From positions 124,001 through 188,000 of the forward strand of contig NZ_AUHS01000003.1 in the NCBI RefSeq assembly GCF_000423305.1: a stretch of 64,000 nucleotides of DNA. The letters run 5' to 3'. Under the pieces are notes generated by a model. The model searched no databases, was not told the origin of the DNA, and was given only the letters and a program-made list of their open reading frames with translations. The stretch is from Legionella moravica DSM 19234. Lineage in GTDB: Bacteria > Pseudomonadota > Gammaproteobacteria > Legionellales > Legionellaceae. Made by a program: the position numbers and the translations under genes. Shown one piece after another: positions 37,611-47,141 of this stretch. How positions within the stretch are numbered: the stretch's first letter is position 1; every line of letters starts with the position of its first letter.

Positions 37611-38369
37611 TTAGCATCCTGCTGCATTGGATGGATTTTCGACTGTATGCTCACCATTTAGAGGTTCAGTTGGTTGTGCAGACGAAGTTTCTTTTGCGAA
37701 AATTGCTGGAGTAAATATTGGCGCTTCATCAGAAGAGTCTAGTTTCAATAAACTTGAATCAGCATTAGTTTGAGTAGACATCAAACTGGACATGGGATTG
37801 TTTTTTGTACTTATTGAATCCACATCACCAAGTCCTTGGTAAGCCGAATTGTCTTGAAAACCATTTGACCCTTTAGGTTTAAAAAAGAAATCTCTAATGC
37901 CAGTGATTGTGTTAATAACAGCAGCACTGACATAAACAACAGCGCTGGTTGCTGCAGTAGCAAGACCACCAATAGCGCACAATTGAGCAACATAACCAGC
38001 ACCCACAAGTGAAGCAATAGAGACCCCACCAATTGCAAAATTAGCAACGGCAGAAAGGGCGGCAGGCCAAAATGCAACAGAGAGGACAGCAAGACCAGCA
38101 GTAACCAATGAAGCCCAAAATGCAACAGCTATCGCTTTTTGATGATTACCGATAAAAGCAGAAATGCCTCTTGCAACAGCTTTGGTCGCATCAAGAATGA
38201 AATTACCAACCATTTTGGATACATCAACGATCACACTAAATAAGCCAGGGCGTATTGCTTCTTCACCGTCAGCGTCTATATAAGTAGATCCTAGTAATAA
38301 ATTGGTCATACCAGAAAAAGTCCTGGCAGGAAGATAAAAAACACCTGTTGCAATATCCTTAAATGTCAT
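37611..38369 (-). CDS. Hypothetical alanine-rich membrane protein, putative effector
   Basis: This is a 252-residue protein. Residues about 75-165 form a long hydrophobic Ala/Gly/Val-rich region with two to four spans (AVAFWASLVTAGLAVLSVAF and GGLATAATSAVVYVSAAVIN among them). The last 80 residues are polar and acidic (SSDEAPIFTPAIFAKE). There is no signal peptide. From memory the position just after ubiX matches lpg2884, a reported Dot/Icm substrate. A membrane-inserted effector with a cytosolic tail would fit. Upstream AT-rich DNA (38370-38701) lacks a clear PmrA box. Confidence 0.65.
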   Translation of the reverse strand: MTFKDIATGVFYLPARTFSGMTNLLLGSTYIDADGEEAIRPGLFSVIVDVSKMVGNFILDATKAVARGISAFIGNHQKAIAVAFWASLVTAGLAVLSVAFWPAALSAVANFAIGGVSIASLVGAGYVAQLCAIGGLATAATSAVVYVSAAVINTITGIRDFFFKPKGSNGFQDNSAYQGLGDVDSISTKNNPMSSLMSTQTNADSSLLKLDSSDEAPIFTPAIFAKETSSAQPTEPLNGEHTVENPSNAAGC

Positions 38370-38701
38370 TTTGTTACTCCAAAGTTATAAAACCAAACGG
38401 ATTGTAGCAACCATGTTCCGGGTTGAGAATCCAAAACGTGCAAGATGTTGTAACAAAAGTGTAAATTGAACTGGTTCTTCTTTGATCGAATATTAAATAT
38501 ATTTACCTAAAAGGCAAAATTAATTGATCGCAATTAATCATAATTGATTAAATAATTTTACAATAGTACATTTTATGCCAATAAATGCTCTGTTGCGCTC
38601 ACATCCTAAAGCTATGGCCAATTTTTGTGACCATTCTCACAAGCATAAAGCGCAAAACGTTGGGAATGCATTGATGAATTATCAATGCACCGCACTAACA
38701 T
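38370..38701. other. 332-base intergenic segment, AT-rich
   Basis: This segment lies between two minus-strand unknown genes. It contains a small inverted repeat, TTAATTG-ATCG-CAATTAA (38520-38537), and further TTAAT-type words nearby. These words do not fall into the CTTAAT-N5-CTTAAT spacing of a PmrA box. I see no gene. Confidence 0.45.
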
Positions 38702-39235
38702 TCAACCCAGAGTCGGACGGCTGTTTGATTCTGTAGAATCGATAGAATGTTCAACTAGTAAAACACTGTCGTCTGCATCATCAGAAGAATTATCGGAGCT
38801 CAATTCATAAAACTCCTCGTCATCATCTTTTTCAACATAATCATACGAATCAGGTTGAAAATACTGATTAAAATAATTATAGGTTCCCGTCGTAAGGATG
38901 TCTGTTTCGTGCTGTTCCTCATGTGTAAATAAAGCGTACAGATGAATTCCAATAGTAGTCAATTGTTTCACGACCATTATGCCTGGGGCAAGCACGCCAG
39001 CGCTGATCCCGACCATGATGGCGCTTAAAGCAAGCGCAGCGAGTGGGGAAGGCAAAGTCGTCAAAAATGCCAATGGAGTGATGCCGAAGAGAGTTATAGT
39101 GGAAAAGGCAAACAGAACCGGTGGAAAGATGACACTTAAAATGCCGGCGAGTAAACCGACGGTCAATGATGAGAGAAACAGCATCGTCAAATAAGATTTA
39201 TTTCTTTTAAACCATTCGTTTATTATCGACCACAT
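38702..39235 (-). CDS. Hypothetical membrane protein with acidic C-terminal tail, putative effector
   Basis: This is a 177-residue protein. Residues about 15-105 contain three or four hydrophobic helices (LTMLFLSSLTVGLLAGILSV first). The last 60 residues are strongly acidic (VEKDDDEEFYELSSDNSSDD), ending in STESNSRPTLG. Within the tail D155-D-S-V-L-L fits both acidic dileucine patterns recognised by eukaryotic adaptor proteins. Two spans plus an acidic tail near the C-terminus is typical of Dot/Icm membrane effectors. From memory the locus corresponds to lpg2885. Confidence 0.65.
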   Translation of the reverse strand: MWSIINEWFKRNKSYLTMLFLSSLTVGLLAGILSVIFPPVLFAFSTITLFGITPLAFLTTLPSPLAALALSAIMVGISAGVLAPGIMVVKQLTTIGIHLYALFTHEEQHETDILTTGTYNYFNQYFQPDSYDYVEKDDDEEFYELSSDNSSDDADDSVLLVEHSIDSTESNSRPTLG

Positions 39236-39291
39236 AGCATGACCTCAGCACAAAAAATGGGTGATTGTATCATTTCTTGCATCTAAATGAA

Positions 39292-39978
39292 TTAATTATG
39301 ACCAGCGATTTGGTAAATCGTCGGATCGTCTATTCCAGATCCAGAAAAACCCCGTTTTCTGAAAGTACAACTATCGCAAGAACCACAGGCCTCGCCCTTG
39401 TTATTTGCCTGGTAACACGAAACCGTCATTCCGTAATCAACACCTAATTGTATCCCCAACTGAATGGTTTCAATTTTACTTAAATGCTGCAAGGGGGTGT
39501 TAATACGAAATGAGTCCCCTTCAATACCCGCCTTGGTCGCCAAATTTGCCATATTTTGAAAAGCCTGAATAAATTCAGGCCGACAATCCGGGTAATGGGA
39601 AAAATCGACTGAACTGGCACCTATAAAAATATCTCTGGCACCGATGGATTCAGCTAAACCCAATGCCATTGATAAAAATATCGTATTTCGAGCAGGAACA
39701 TAAGTAACCGGTATTTTTGGACTGTCCAGATAATCAGGAACATCAATGGATTGATCTGTTAACGCAGAACCACTAAATAATTGGGTATCCAGATTAACTA
39801 TCTTGTGCTCGACCACACCATAATGCTGCGCTATCCTCGCAGCCGCAAGTAACTCAGCAGAATGCCTTTGACCGTATGAAAAACTGATTGCGTAACAGGC
39901 AAAGCCCCTGGATTTTGCCAGAGCCAGACAAGTGGTTGAATCCAGCCCACCAGATAGCAACACAACTGCTTTATTCAT
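39292..39978 (-). CDS. queC: 7-cyano-7-deazaguanine (preQ0) synthase QueC
   Basis: This 228-residue protein has the PP-loop [17 protein letters not shown] at the N-terminus, [19 protein letters not shown] and a C-terminal zinc site ([14 protein letters not shown] with an upstream Cys). It converts 7-carboxy-7-deazaguanine to preQ0 for queuosine. It is divergent from manC across a 55-88 base gap. No other queuosine synthesis gene is in the window. Confidence 0.97.
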   Translation of the reverse strand: MNKAVVLLSGGLDSTTCLALAKSRGFACYAISFSYGQRHSAELLAAARIAQHYGVVEHKIVNLDTQLFSGSALTDQSIDVPDYLDSPKIPVTYVPARNTIFLSMALGLAESIGARDIFIGASSVDFSHYPDCRPEFIQAFQNMANLATKAGIEGDSFRINTPLQHLSKIETIQLGIQLGVDYGMTVSCYQANNKGEACGSCDSCTFRKRGFSGSGIDDPTIYQIAGHN

Positions 39979-40066
39979 AAAATAACACCTCGTCTACTTT
40001 GAGCATTGCCTGCTCTTAAAATTTCCTGTTAAAATGCTGGCCAATTATGCCACAACTTGGAATGTG

Positions 40067-41506
40067 ATGACGACTACTCTTTTTCCTGTAATTCTTGCTG
40101 GAGGTTCAGGTACGCGGTTATGGCCACTGTCCCGCCAGAACTTCCCAAAACAATTTCTCACATTAAATGGTGAATATTCTCTCTTGCAACAAACCATGAG
40201 AAGAGCGACCAGTTTACATTACGAGCGCATCACCATAGTGAGTAATGATGCTCATTACTTTCTCTGCCAGGAGCAACTGCAGGATTTTGATACACAGACC
40301 ACTTATTTACTGGAACCTTGTGTACGCAATACCGCGCCTGCAATTGCCTGCGCTGCTCATCATTTAGTGCGTACAGCAGGACATGATGCGATCATGCTGG
40401 TCTTGCCCTCAGATCACTGGATAGCTGATGATCGTGCCTGGAAAAAAGCGATGCTCGATGGTGCACAATATGCCCTTGAACATAAGGCAATTGTCACATT
40501 TGGCATCGAACCTGATAGCCCAAAGACAGGTTATGGATACATTGAGTCAGGATTGGAATTAAGCGAAAATGTGAAACAAGTACTAAGCTTCCGAGAAAAA
40601 CCCGATGCTCAAACTGCTGCTGAATTTATTGCTGACGGCAATTATTTTTGGAACAGCGGGATGTTCGTCTGTACGGCTGGCGTTTATCTGGAAGAATTGA
40701 ATAAATTGGAACACAGCATCCATCAATACAGTGAACAAGCCTTGATTCACGCTCAGCACCATCATGATTTTGTACGACTGGATTTGGAACTATTTTCCCA
40801 ATGTAAAGATGAATCGATTGATTATGCGATCATGGAAAAAACAAACAAAGCGGTTGTTATTCCAGTAAGCATGCAATGGAGTGATCTGGGCTGTTGGGCT
40901 GCTGTTGCTGATGCAAATCAGCCAGATGAGCACGGAAATACAATAACCGGCAAAGTCATCGCACAAGACAGTCACAATTGTTTAATTAACAGTGAACACT
41001 TACTCGTAACAACCGTAGGAATTAACAACCAAATCATTGTAGCCACCAGTGATGCTGTTCTGGTTGCCGATAAACAATACTCGCAACAAGTCAAAGAATT
41101 GGTTAATTCATTGCGCAAAGAACATCACCACCTGACCCAGGATCACCAACGGGTAAATCGCCCTTGGGGTTACTACGAAATTTTAGCCGAAGGTGTTGCC
41201 TTTAAAGTAAAACGCCTCATGCTAAAACCAGGAGCAAAAATATCCTTACAAATGCATCAGCATCGAGCAGAACATTGGGTCGTAGTCGGTGGAGAAGCGG
41301 AAGTGATTAACGGGAAACAAAAAATTCAATTGTCTGTAAATCAATCCACTTACATCCCGCAAAATACGCTGCATCGTCTGAGTAATCCGGGAAATGCTCC
41401 ACTGTATGTAATCGAAGTACAAAGCGGAGCCTATCTTGGTGAAGATGATATAAAACGTTTTGATGATGTTTATTTAAGAAGAGGCGTTGAACCATTACCG
41501 GCTTGA
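40067..41506 (+). CDS. manC: Mannose-1-phosphate guanylyltransferase / mannose-6-phosphate isomerase
   Basis: This is a protein of 479 residues from the ATG at 40067, which has GGA a few bases upstream. An in-frame ATG at 40034 would add 11 residues unrelated to the family. The N-terminal nucleotidyltransferase has LAGGSGTRLWPLSRQNFPKQ, VLPSDHWI and TGYGYIESG. The C-terminal cupin isomerase has GAKISLQMHQHRAEHWVVV. It makes GDP-mannose for surface polysaccharides. The bifunctional AlgA/ManC length is normal. Confidence 0.95.
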   Translation: MTTTLFPVILAGGSGTRLWPLSRQNFPKQFLTLNGEYSLLQQTMRRATSLHYERITIVSNDAHYFLCQEQLQDFDTQTTYLLEPCVRNTAPAIACAAHHLVRTAGHDAIMLVLPSDHWIADDRAWKKAMLDGAQYALEHKAIVTFGIEPDSPKTGYGYIESGLELSENVKQVLSFREKPDAQTAAEFIADGNYFWNSGMFVCTAGVYLEELNKLEHSIHQYSEQALIHAQHHHDFVRLDLELFSQCKDESIDYAIMEKTNKAVVIPVSMQWSDLGCWAAVADANQPDEHGNTITGKVIAQDSHNCLINSEHLLVTTVGINNQIIVATSDAVLVADKQYSQQVKELVNSLRKEHHHLTQDHQRVNRPWGYYEILAEGVAFKVKRLMLKPGAKISLQMHQHRAEHWVVVGGEAEVINGKQKIQLSVNQSTYIPQNTLHRLSNPGNAPLYVIEVQSGAYLGEDDIKRFDDVYLRRGVEPLPA

Positions 41507-41861
41507 TAACATTCTTAACTTGAATGAACATGATTGGCGCATCCTGCTGACTGAAGGGACTTAGCAGACCAGTAGGTTGCCCTAATCACACTCACAAAAC
41601 AAGCACTCGCACCAATTCAGTAAATCGCTGCAACCCTAATGCACTGGAAAATAATTCAATTCAACTAATTACTGCCTTCAATTGAACAGTTGCACTCAAT
41701 CACTCTATTTTACGCAAAATTTAGTATCAATACTGTAAATCTGCAAATAATCACCTTGTTTTTAAATTAAATGCTATGTTATAAAAAAATACACTTCTGT
41801 TCTATTTTTAGTATAATTAACAGGTAGTCACCAAAAAACACTTAATCCTAGAGGTGATGTT
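41507..41861. other. 355-base intergenic segment upstream of an effector-like gene
   Basis: There is no gene here. CTGCT/AGCAG around 41544-41567 could form a weak hairpin after manC, without a T-run. TATAAT at 41812-41817 is a good -10 for the downstream gene, but no -35 hexamer stands at the right distance, which may mean an activator is needed. A single CTTAAT lies at 41840, so there is no tandem PmrA box. Confidence 0.45.
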
Positions 41862-43763
41862 ATGGCAACAAGCAGCTTAATTCTCGAATCTTACCGTCAA
41901 ACTGTTGATATGGATAAGATGGATAAGCGACGCCGTAACATAATGGTTGAGAATCTCATTGCCTATAATAAAACACAGAGTGGCGTGGATTTTTTAACCC
42001 CACTGAGTTATTACCTGTCTATGTTGGAAGATACTGACGAAGTCATGTTTTCTTACATGAGTCAGGAAAAAAAAGATATTCTTCTGCGCGATTTACAAGT
42101 CACTTATTTATTGTTGCTTGCTCAAAAAAGACATGAAACAACTCATCAGAAAACAGAAAATGTCAAATCCTATAAGGCCAGTATTACACGATGTCAACAA
42201 TTAATTGATGCCCTCAACTATCAAAAAGTGTGCGAGGAGCAACAAATTGATCCAGCGCCCGAACACGGCTATGCCACCGATGGCTATCCAGTAACCTATT
42301 CATTTATTGATTTAGGACAATGGTTTGGTGAAAAAATGGATGAAGTCTCCAGCCGTGCAACCAAAACCATCAAGGAAGCGATGGGCTGGTTTAATGAAAA
42401 ACGTCTCTACTGGGTATGGGGAGGCGGATTTTTAAAAACGGTGCTTGAATTATTGCCGCCTGATTTCTTTAATGTTTCAGATGCTACAACCGTAGCCAAA
42501 TCACCCGATCCTTATACGGGCGCACTGAGTTGGGGTTTGTATTATTTTCGTGGCTCACTCAATTTATTTTTACTTCTTAAACACACCATTAAAGGTCCCT
42601 GGATGAGTGAAGAAGAGAGTAGCACTCCATGGACACAACGATTTCTTACCCAATGGAATCAGAGAAAATTTACTCTTCTCAACGATTTTGTCTGGGCAAC
42701 AGGAAACTGTCTTTGCTACTTTGTTCTGACTGGAAAAGGAACATTAGGGACTTGGGGGGATTTTTTAACTATAGCGCTCCTGGCTTTTGATATTGCACTT
42801 GCTGTATGGGACTTTGAAGAAAACAGAACTCAGTTCCTCAAAGAAATGCAGGAATATGATCGAGAAATCGGGGAAATAAAGGAATTAATCAAAAAAATTA
42901 ACGAGGATCCTGAGGCTGATGAGACCGAGCAAAAAAGGCTTAAAGAGTATTATCTGCAATTGCAGGGTTTGGAGAAAGCTAGAAGACAGTGCCAGAAAGA
43001 CTGGAATTATCAAAATATAAACCTGGCTGCCAATATCGGTTATGCTGTTGGTTTAATGCTGGCCTTCACATTGGTAGCATTACCCTTCCTGCCGATAACA
43101 GGCCCGCTATTAATCGCCCTAAGCGTCACGGGAACCGTGCTTTGTTTTGCATTTACGGTGATTAATAACGCCGTCAAAGGAGGCATAGAAATTTACAAAG
43201 CCTATGAATCCAAAAAAGAGGCGCAACAGGATTACAAAAATAAATTAGCAGAATTCCATGAATTGTTATTAAAGAATCCTGATTTGGATGACAATGAAAA
43301 GAAATTAATGTTCCTGGAAATCAAAAAAACTCTGGCGGAAACAGAATATCAAAAGCAAATGATCGTTTTTCAAACCATGCATCTTGTTCGATCACTGATC
43401 ATGGAAACATTTATTCCGGCCTTTATTTTTGTTAATCTGGTTTTTTTACCTATGGGAATTGGGCTAGCCTTTTTGGGCGCGGCATTTGTTCTGGCGATAT
43501 GCACTAATTTATTGATCAATAAACTGTTTACACCTGAAAAAATGGCGCTTAAAGAGTTTGATGAACTTGAATACAAAGCCTTTTGTGCCGATCCCGACCA
43601 TTGGGGTACGAAACCCTCAAAAGGATCACAGGGTTTCTTTAAACCAGAGGAACATCCATCCCCTCCTGTAAAGCAAGTTTCTGATGAGACAGAGGATGAC
43701 CTTACTGACGAACAACAACCTCTTCTGGAACCTAAACCAGCCCCCTGTAATGGCCTTGACTAA
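41862..43763 (+). CDS. Hypothetical membrane protein with acidic dileucine tail, putative Dot/Icm effector
   Basis: This 633-residue protein has AGAGGTG upstream of its ATG. The N-terminal 200 residues are helical. Hydrophobic segments occur near residues 275-310, 385-420 (GLMLAFTLVALPFLPITGPL) and 510-550 (FIPAFIFVNLVFLPMGIGLA), with charged coiled-coil segments between them. The acidic tail ends TEDDLTDEQQPLLEPK, where E617-QQP-L621-L622 fits the eukaryotic ExxxLL sorting signal. No enzymatic motif is seen. From memory the position before mnmG matches lpg2888. Translocation and sorting are inferred. Confidence 0.68.
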   Translation: MATSSLILESYRQTVDMDKMDKRRRNIMVENLIAYNKTQSGVDFLTPLSYYLSMLEDTDEVMFSYMSQEKKDILLRDLQVTYLLLLAQKRHETTHQKTENVKSYKASITRCQQLIDALNYQKVCEEQQIDPAPEHGYATDGYPVTYSFIDLGQWFGEKMDEVSSRATKTIKEAMGWFNEKRLYWVWGGGFLKTVLELLPPDFFNVSDATTVAKSPDPYTGALSWGLYYFRGSLNLFLLLKHTIKGPWMSEEESSTPWTQRFLTQWNQRKFTLLNDFVWATGNCLCYFVLTGKGTLGTWGDFLTIALLAFDIALAVWDFEENRTQFLKEMQEYDREIGEIKELIKKINEDPEADETEQKRLKEYYLQLQGLEKARRQCQKDWNYQNINLAANIGYAVGLMLAFTLVALPFLPITGPLLIALSVTGTVLCFAFTVINNAVKGGIEIYKAYESKKEAQQDYKNKLAEFHELLLKNPDLDDNEKKLMFLEIKKTLAETEYQKQMIVFQTMHLVRSLIMETFIPAFIFVNLVFLPMGIGLAFLGAAFVLAICTNLLINKLFTPEKMALKEFDELEYKAFCADPDHWGTKPSKGSQGFFKPEEHPSPPVKQVSDETEDDLTDEQQPLLEPKPAPCNGLD

Positions 43764-43767
43764 ATAA

Positions 43768-43808
43768 CAATTGTCCCACTTAAAAAATGAATTTGGTTGG
43801 GACAATTG
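43768..43808. terminator. Hairpin between the effector-like gene and mnmG
   Basis: CAATTGTCCCA and TGGGACAATTG form an 11-base perfect stem with a 19-base loop just after the upstream stop. The right arm overlaps the -35 of the mnmG promoter, so it may terminate the upstream transcript, regulate mnmG, or both. Confidence 0.5.
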
Positions 43809-43825
43809 CTAAAAAAGTGTATAAT
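43797..43825 (+). promoter_or_regulatory. Candidate sigma-70 promoter of mnmG-rsmG-parAB
   Basis: TTGGGA and TATAAT are separated by 17 bases. The -10 is a perfect match and lies 32 bases before the mnmG ATG. The -35 lies in the right arm of the preceding hairpin. Confidence 0.65.
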
Positions 43826-43857
43826 TGCTCTTTTTGTTACACAATAAATGGTCAGAC

Positions 43858-45732
43858 ATGAATCTTCAACAGTTATATGATGTCATTGTAGTCGGTGGCG
43901 GACATGCGGGAACAGAGGCAGCTCTTGCAGCAGCTCGTATGGGCATGCAAACCTTGTTACTCACACATAATATGGACTTGCTCGGTCAGATGTCGTGTAA
44001 TCCAGCCATTGGCGGAATTGGTAAAGGGCATCTGGTTAAAGAGATTGATGCACTGGATGGAGCAATGGCCAAGGCTGCCGACAAGGCAGGAATTCAATTC
44101 CGGATACTCAATGCGTCCAAGGGACCAGCCGTTCGTGCCACACGAGCTCAGGCTGATCGGGTACTTTACAGACAAGCAATTCGAGAACAATTACAAAACC
44201 AACCCAATCTGACCCTGTTTCAACAGGCTGTTGACGATTTATTAATTGAAAGCGGGAAAGTTGCCGGTGTAGTAACCCAAATGGGTTTTACCCTACGCGC
44301 TCGTGCAGTGGTACTCACCGTAGGGACCTTTTTAGGCGGAAAAATTCATGTTGGAATGAGTCAATACGCAGGTGGCCGTGCAGGCGATCCTCCATCCATT
44401 GAGTTAGCAAACAGCCTGCGTGACCTGGAGCTTCCTGTTGGTCGTTTGAAAACGGGAACTCCTCCGCGAATAGACCGGCGTTCACTTGATTTCAGCCAGA
44501 TGACCGTGCAGCCTGGTGACAGCCCATTGCCCGTATTTTCCTACCTGGGCTCAGTCAGTGATCATCCAGAGCAAGTACCTTGCCATATAACACATACTAC
44601 AGAAGCCACTCATGACATCATTCGTAACAACCTGCATCAATCACCGATGTATGCGGGGGTTATTGAAGGAGTTGGGCCACGGTATTGCCCTTCAATCGAA
44701 GACAAAGTAGTGCGTTTTGCTGATAAACTATCGCATCAGATTTTTGTCGAACCAGAAGGATTGACTACTGAAGAAATCTATCCGAATGGCATTTCAACCA
44801 GTTTGCCTTTTGAAGTCCAGGTTCAATTTGTAAGAACGATAAAAGGATTTGAAAACGCGCACATTACCCGGCCAGGATATGCCATAGAATATGATTATTT
44901 TGATCCCCGTGGACTGACTTCGTTTCTGCAAACCAAAGCAGTACCCAATTTATTTTTTGCAGGACAAATTAATGGCACTACCGGTTATGAGGAAGCAGCA
45001 GCTCAAGGAATCATTGCCGGGATGAACGCGGCCCTGCAAGTACAAGGGAAAGATTTGTGGTGTCCACGCCGTGATGAAGCTTATATTGGCGTGCTGATTG
45101 ACGACCTGGTTACTTGCGGAACTCAAGAACCCTACAGAATGTTTACCTCCCGAGCAGAATATCGCTTGCTTCTTCGTGAAGATAATGCAGATTTGCGTTT
45201 AACAGCCAAAGGTCGTGAGTTGGGATTGGTCGGTGACGCCCGTTGGGAACGCTTTTCTAGCAAAAGAGAGTCAATTGAAACGACTCAGTCGTTATTGCAT
45301 GAAACCTGGGTTCGTGTCGGTCATTATGACGCATTAAAAGATATTCTTGATAAACCCATGCAGCATGATAATCGAGCGTCCGAATTTTTAAAACGCCCCG
45401 AAATCAATTACCAGCATTTATTAATGCTTCAAGATTTGAACTTGCCTCAATTACCTGCTGATGTTACTGAGCAAATTGAAATTCAAAACAAGTACGCCGG
45501 ATACATTGAAAGGCAAGAACAGGATATTGAAAAATTACGTAAATACGAACACACAGCGTTACCTGAGCATCTCGATTACACTACGGTTACCGGACTATCA
45601 AGCGAAGTAATGCAAAAATTGGCTAAAATAAAACCCACTTCGTTAGCCCAGGCAGGTCGTATTTCAGGAGTTACTCCTGCTGCTTTGTCGCTCTTATTAG
45701 TACATTTGAAAAAAAATCGGCTAAGCGCATGA
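43858..45732 (+). CDS. mnmG: tRNA uridine-5-carboxymethylaminomethyl modification enzyme MnmG (GidA)
   Basis: This is a protein of 624 residues from the ATG at 43858; a TTG-initiated extension to 43825 is unlikely because the promoter -10 lies there. It has the FAD motif [40 protein letters not shown] and the C-terminal [20 protein letters not shown]. With MnmE it installs cmnm5U34 in tRNA. It overlaps rsmG by ATGA, the classic gidA-gidB-parA-parB order. Confidence 0.98.
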   Translation: MNLQQLYDVIVVGGGHAGTEAALAAARMGMQTLLLTHNMDLLGQMSCNPAIGGIGKGHLVKEIDALDGAMAKAADKAGIQFRILNASKGPAVRATRAQADRVLYRQAIREQLQNQPNLTLFQQAVDDLLIESGKVAGVVTQMGFTLRARAVVLTVGTFLGGKIHVGMSQYAGGRAGDPPSIELANSLRDLELPVGRLKTGTPPRIDRRSLDFSQMTVQPGDSPLPVFSYLGSVSDHPEQVPCHITHTTEATHDIIRNNLHQSPMYAGVIEGVGPRYCPSIEDKVVRFADKLSHQIFVEPEGLTTEEIYPNGISTSLPFEVQVQFVRTIKGFENAHITRPGYAIEYDYFDPRGLTSFLQTKAVPNLFFAGQINGTTGYEEAAAQGIIAGMNAALQVQGKDLWCPRRDEAYIGVLIDDLVTCGTQEPYRMFTSRAEYRLLLREDNADLRLTAKGRELGLVGDARWERFSSKRESIETTQSLLHETWVRVGHYDALKDILDKPMQHDNRASEFLKRPEINYQHLLMLQDLNLPQLPADVTEQIEIQNKYAGYIERQEQDIEKLRKYEHTALPEHLDYTTVTGLSSEVMQKLAKIKPTSLAQAGRISGVTPAALSLLLVHLKKNRLSA

Positions 45733-46355
45733 ATGATGATTTAATTCTTAAAGACATACTGGATAATGGACTGAACCAATTTGGTCTAAATACACTTTGT
45801 GACCCATTATGGCATTATTTGCTTTTGTTACAAAAGTGGAATACAGCATATAATCTGACTGCGGTTCGCGAGCCTGAGGCGATGATCAGCAAACATTTGC
45901 TAGATAGCCTGGCGATTTTCCCCTGGCTAAAAGGCAACCGTATTCTGGATGTCGGAACTGGCGCAGGATTACCCGGTATTCCTTTAGCTATAGCCAATCC
46001 GGATAAGCATTTTGTCCTTCTGGACAGCAATGGAAAAAAAATCCGGTTTTTAACTGAAGTGAAACGGCAACTTGACTTAAAAAATCTGGAAGTTGTACAA
46101 TTTCGAGTCGAAAACTACCACCCAGCTCAAGGTTTTGATACAGTAACAAGTAGAGCATTCAGCAGCCTGGAACAAATGATTTACTGGACGAAGCACCTTA
46201 TTGCCAATAATGGAATTTGGCTGGCAATGAAAGGACGATATCCAGATACTGAATTAAACATGATTCACCAAACATACCAAGTCGAGAAGTATACCGTTGA
46301 CGGTGTTGATGGTGAACGCTGCTGTGTCATTATAGATAACACAACCAAGGAATAA
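45729..46355 (+). CDS. rsmG: 16S rRNA (guanine-527-N7) methyltransferase RsmG (GidB)
   Basis: This 208-residue protein has [31 protein letters not shown] and the SAM site [20 protein letters not shown]. It methylates G527 of 16S rRNA; loss often gives low-level streptomycin resistance. The ATG overlaps the mnmG stop and parA begins two bases after its stop. Confidence 0.97.
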   Translation: MNDDLILKDILDNGLNQFGLNTLCDPLWHYLLLLQKWNTAYNLTAVREPEAMISKHLLDSLAIFPWLKGNRILDVGTGAGLPGIPLAIANPDKHFVLLDSNGKKIRFLTEVKRQLDLKNLEVVQFRVENYHPAQGFDTVTSRAFSSLEQMIYWTKHLIANNGIWLAMKGRYPDTELNMIHQTYQVEKYTVDGVDGERCCVIIDNTTKE

Positions 46356-46357
46356 TT

Positions 46358-47128
46358 ATGGCGAAAGTCATAGCCATTGCCAATCAAAAAGGTGGAGTGG
46401 GTAAAACCACTACTGCCATTAATTTAGCAGCATCTTTAGCTGCAAATCGTCAGCAAATATTGCTTATTGATTTAGACCCTCAGGGTAACGCCACTATGGG
46501 TAGCGGTGTTGATAAAAATCAGTTGGTTCATACCACAAATGATGTATTGTTACATGACTGCCTTGCAGAACAAGCCAGTCTTTCAACGGTCTGTGGCTAT
46601 GACTTAATCCCGGGCAATGGCGATTTAACCGTAGCTGAAGTCAGCCTGATGGAACGCAACCATCGAGAAACTTTTTTATATAAAGCCCTGCAACCAATAA
46701 AAAGCAATTACGATTTTATACTGATTGATTGCCCACCCGCTTTAAATACATTAACAATAAATGCTTTTGTCGCTGCGGATTCCGTGTTAATTCCCATGCA
46801 ATGTGAATATTATGCCCTGGAAGGTTTGGCCGCGTTATTATCGACTATTGAACAGGTAAAATCTTCAGTAAATCCTCGTTTACATCTTGAAGGGGTTCTT
46901 CGTACGATGTACGACGCTCGAAACCGCTTGTGCGCTGAAGTTTCCAAGCAATTATTAGAGCACTTCCCGGCAAAAATCTATAGGACAGTAATTCCGCGTA
47001 ATGTTCGGCTGGCTGAAGCACCCAGTCACGGATTACCGGCTTTACACTATGATAAATCATCACCAGGCGCGGCAGCATATATGGTGCTTGCCTCTGAAGT
47101 GATTAGCAAACAAACCGTAGCAGGCTAA
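46358..47128 (+). CDS. parA: Chromosome partitioning ATPase ParA
   Basis: This 256-residue protein has the deviant Walker A AIANQKGGVGKTTTAINLAA at the N-terminus, LLIDLDPQGNATMGSG (Walker A') and ILIDCPPALNTLTINAF (Walker B). It is the short chromosomal Soj type without an N-terminal DNA-binding domain. It works with ParB to move parS-bound origins. Thirteen bases separate it from parB. Confidence 0.97.
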   Translation: MAKVIAIANQKGGVGKTTTAINLAASLAANRQQILLIDLDPQGNATMGSGVDKNQLVHTTNDVLLHDCLAEQASLSTVCGYDLIPGNGDLTVAEVSLMERNHRETFLYKALQPIKSNYDFILIDCPPALNTLTINAFVAADSVLIPMQCEYYALEGLAALLSTIEQVKSSVNPRLHLEGVLRTMYDARNRLCAEVSKQLLEHFPAKIYRTVIPRNVRLAEAPSHGLPALHYDKSSPGAAAYMVLASEVISKQTVAG

Positions 47129-47141
47129 TTTGGGGTAATTT

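Noticed and set aside
38505-38560. PmrA box upstream of the 252-residue gene
   Set aside because: TTAAT words are present but not in the 5-base-spaced tandem arrangement.
43768-43808. Riboswitch upstream of mnmG
   Set aside because: Only a single stem-loop is visible and the promoter -10 lies after it, so the hairpin is not in the leader.
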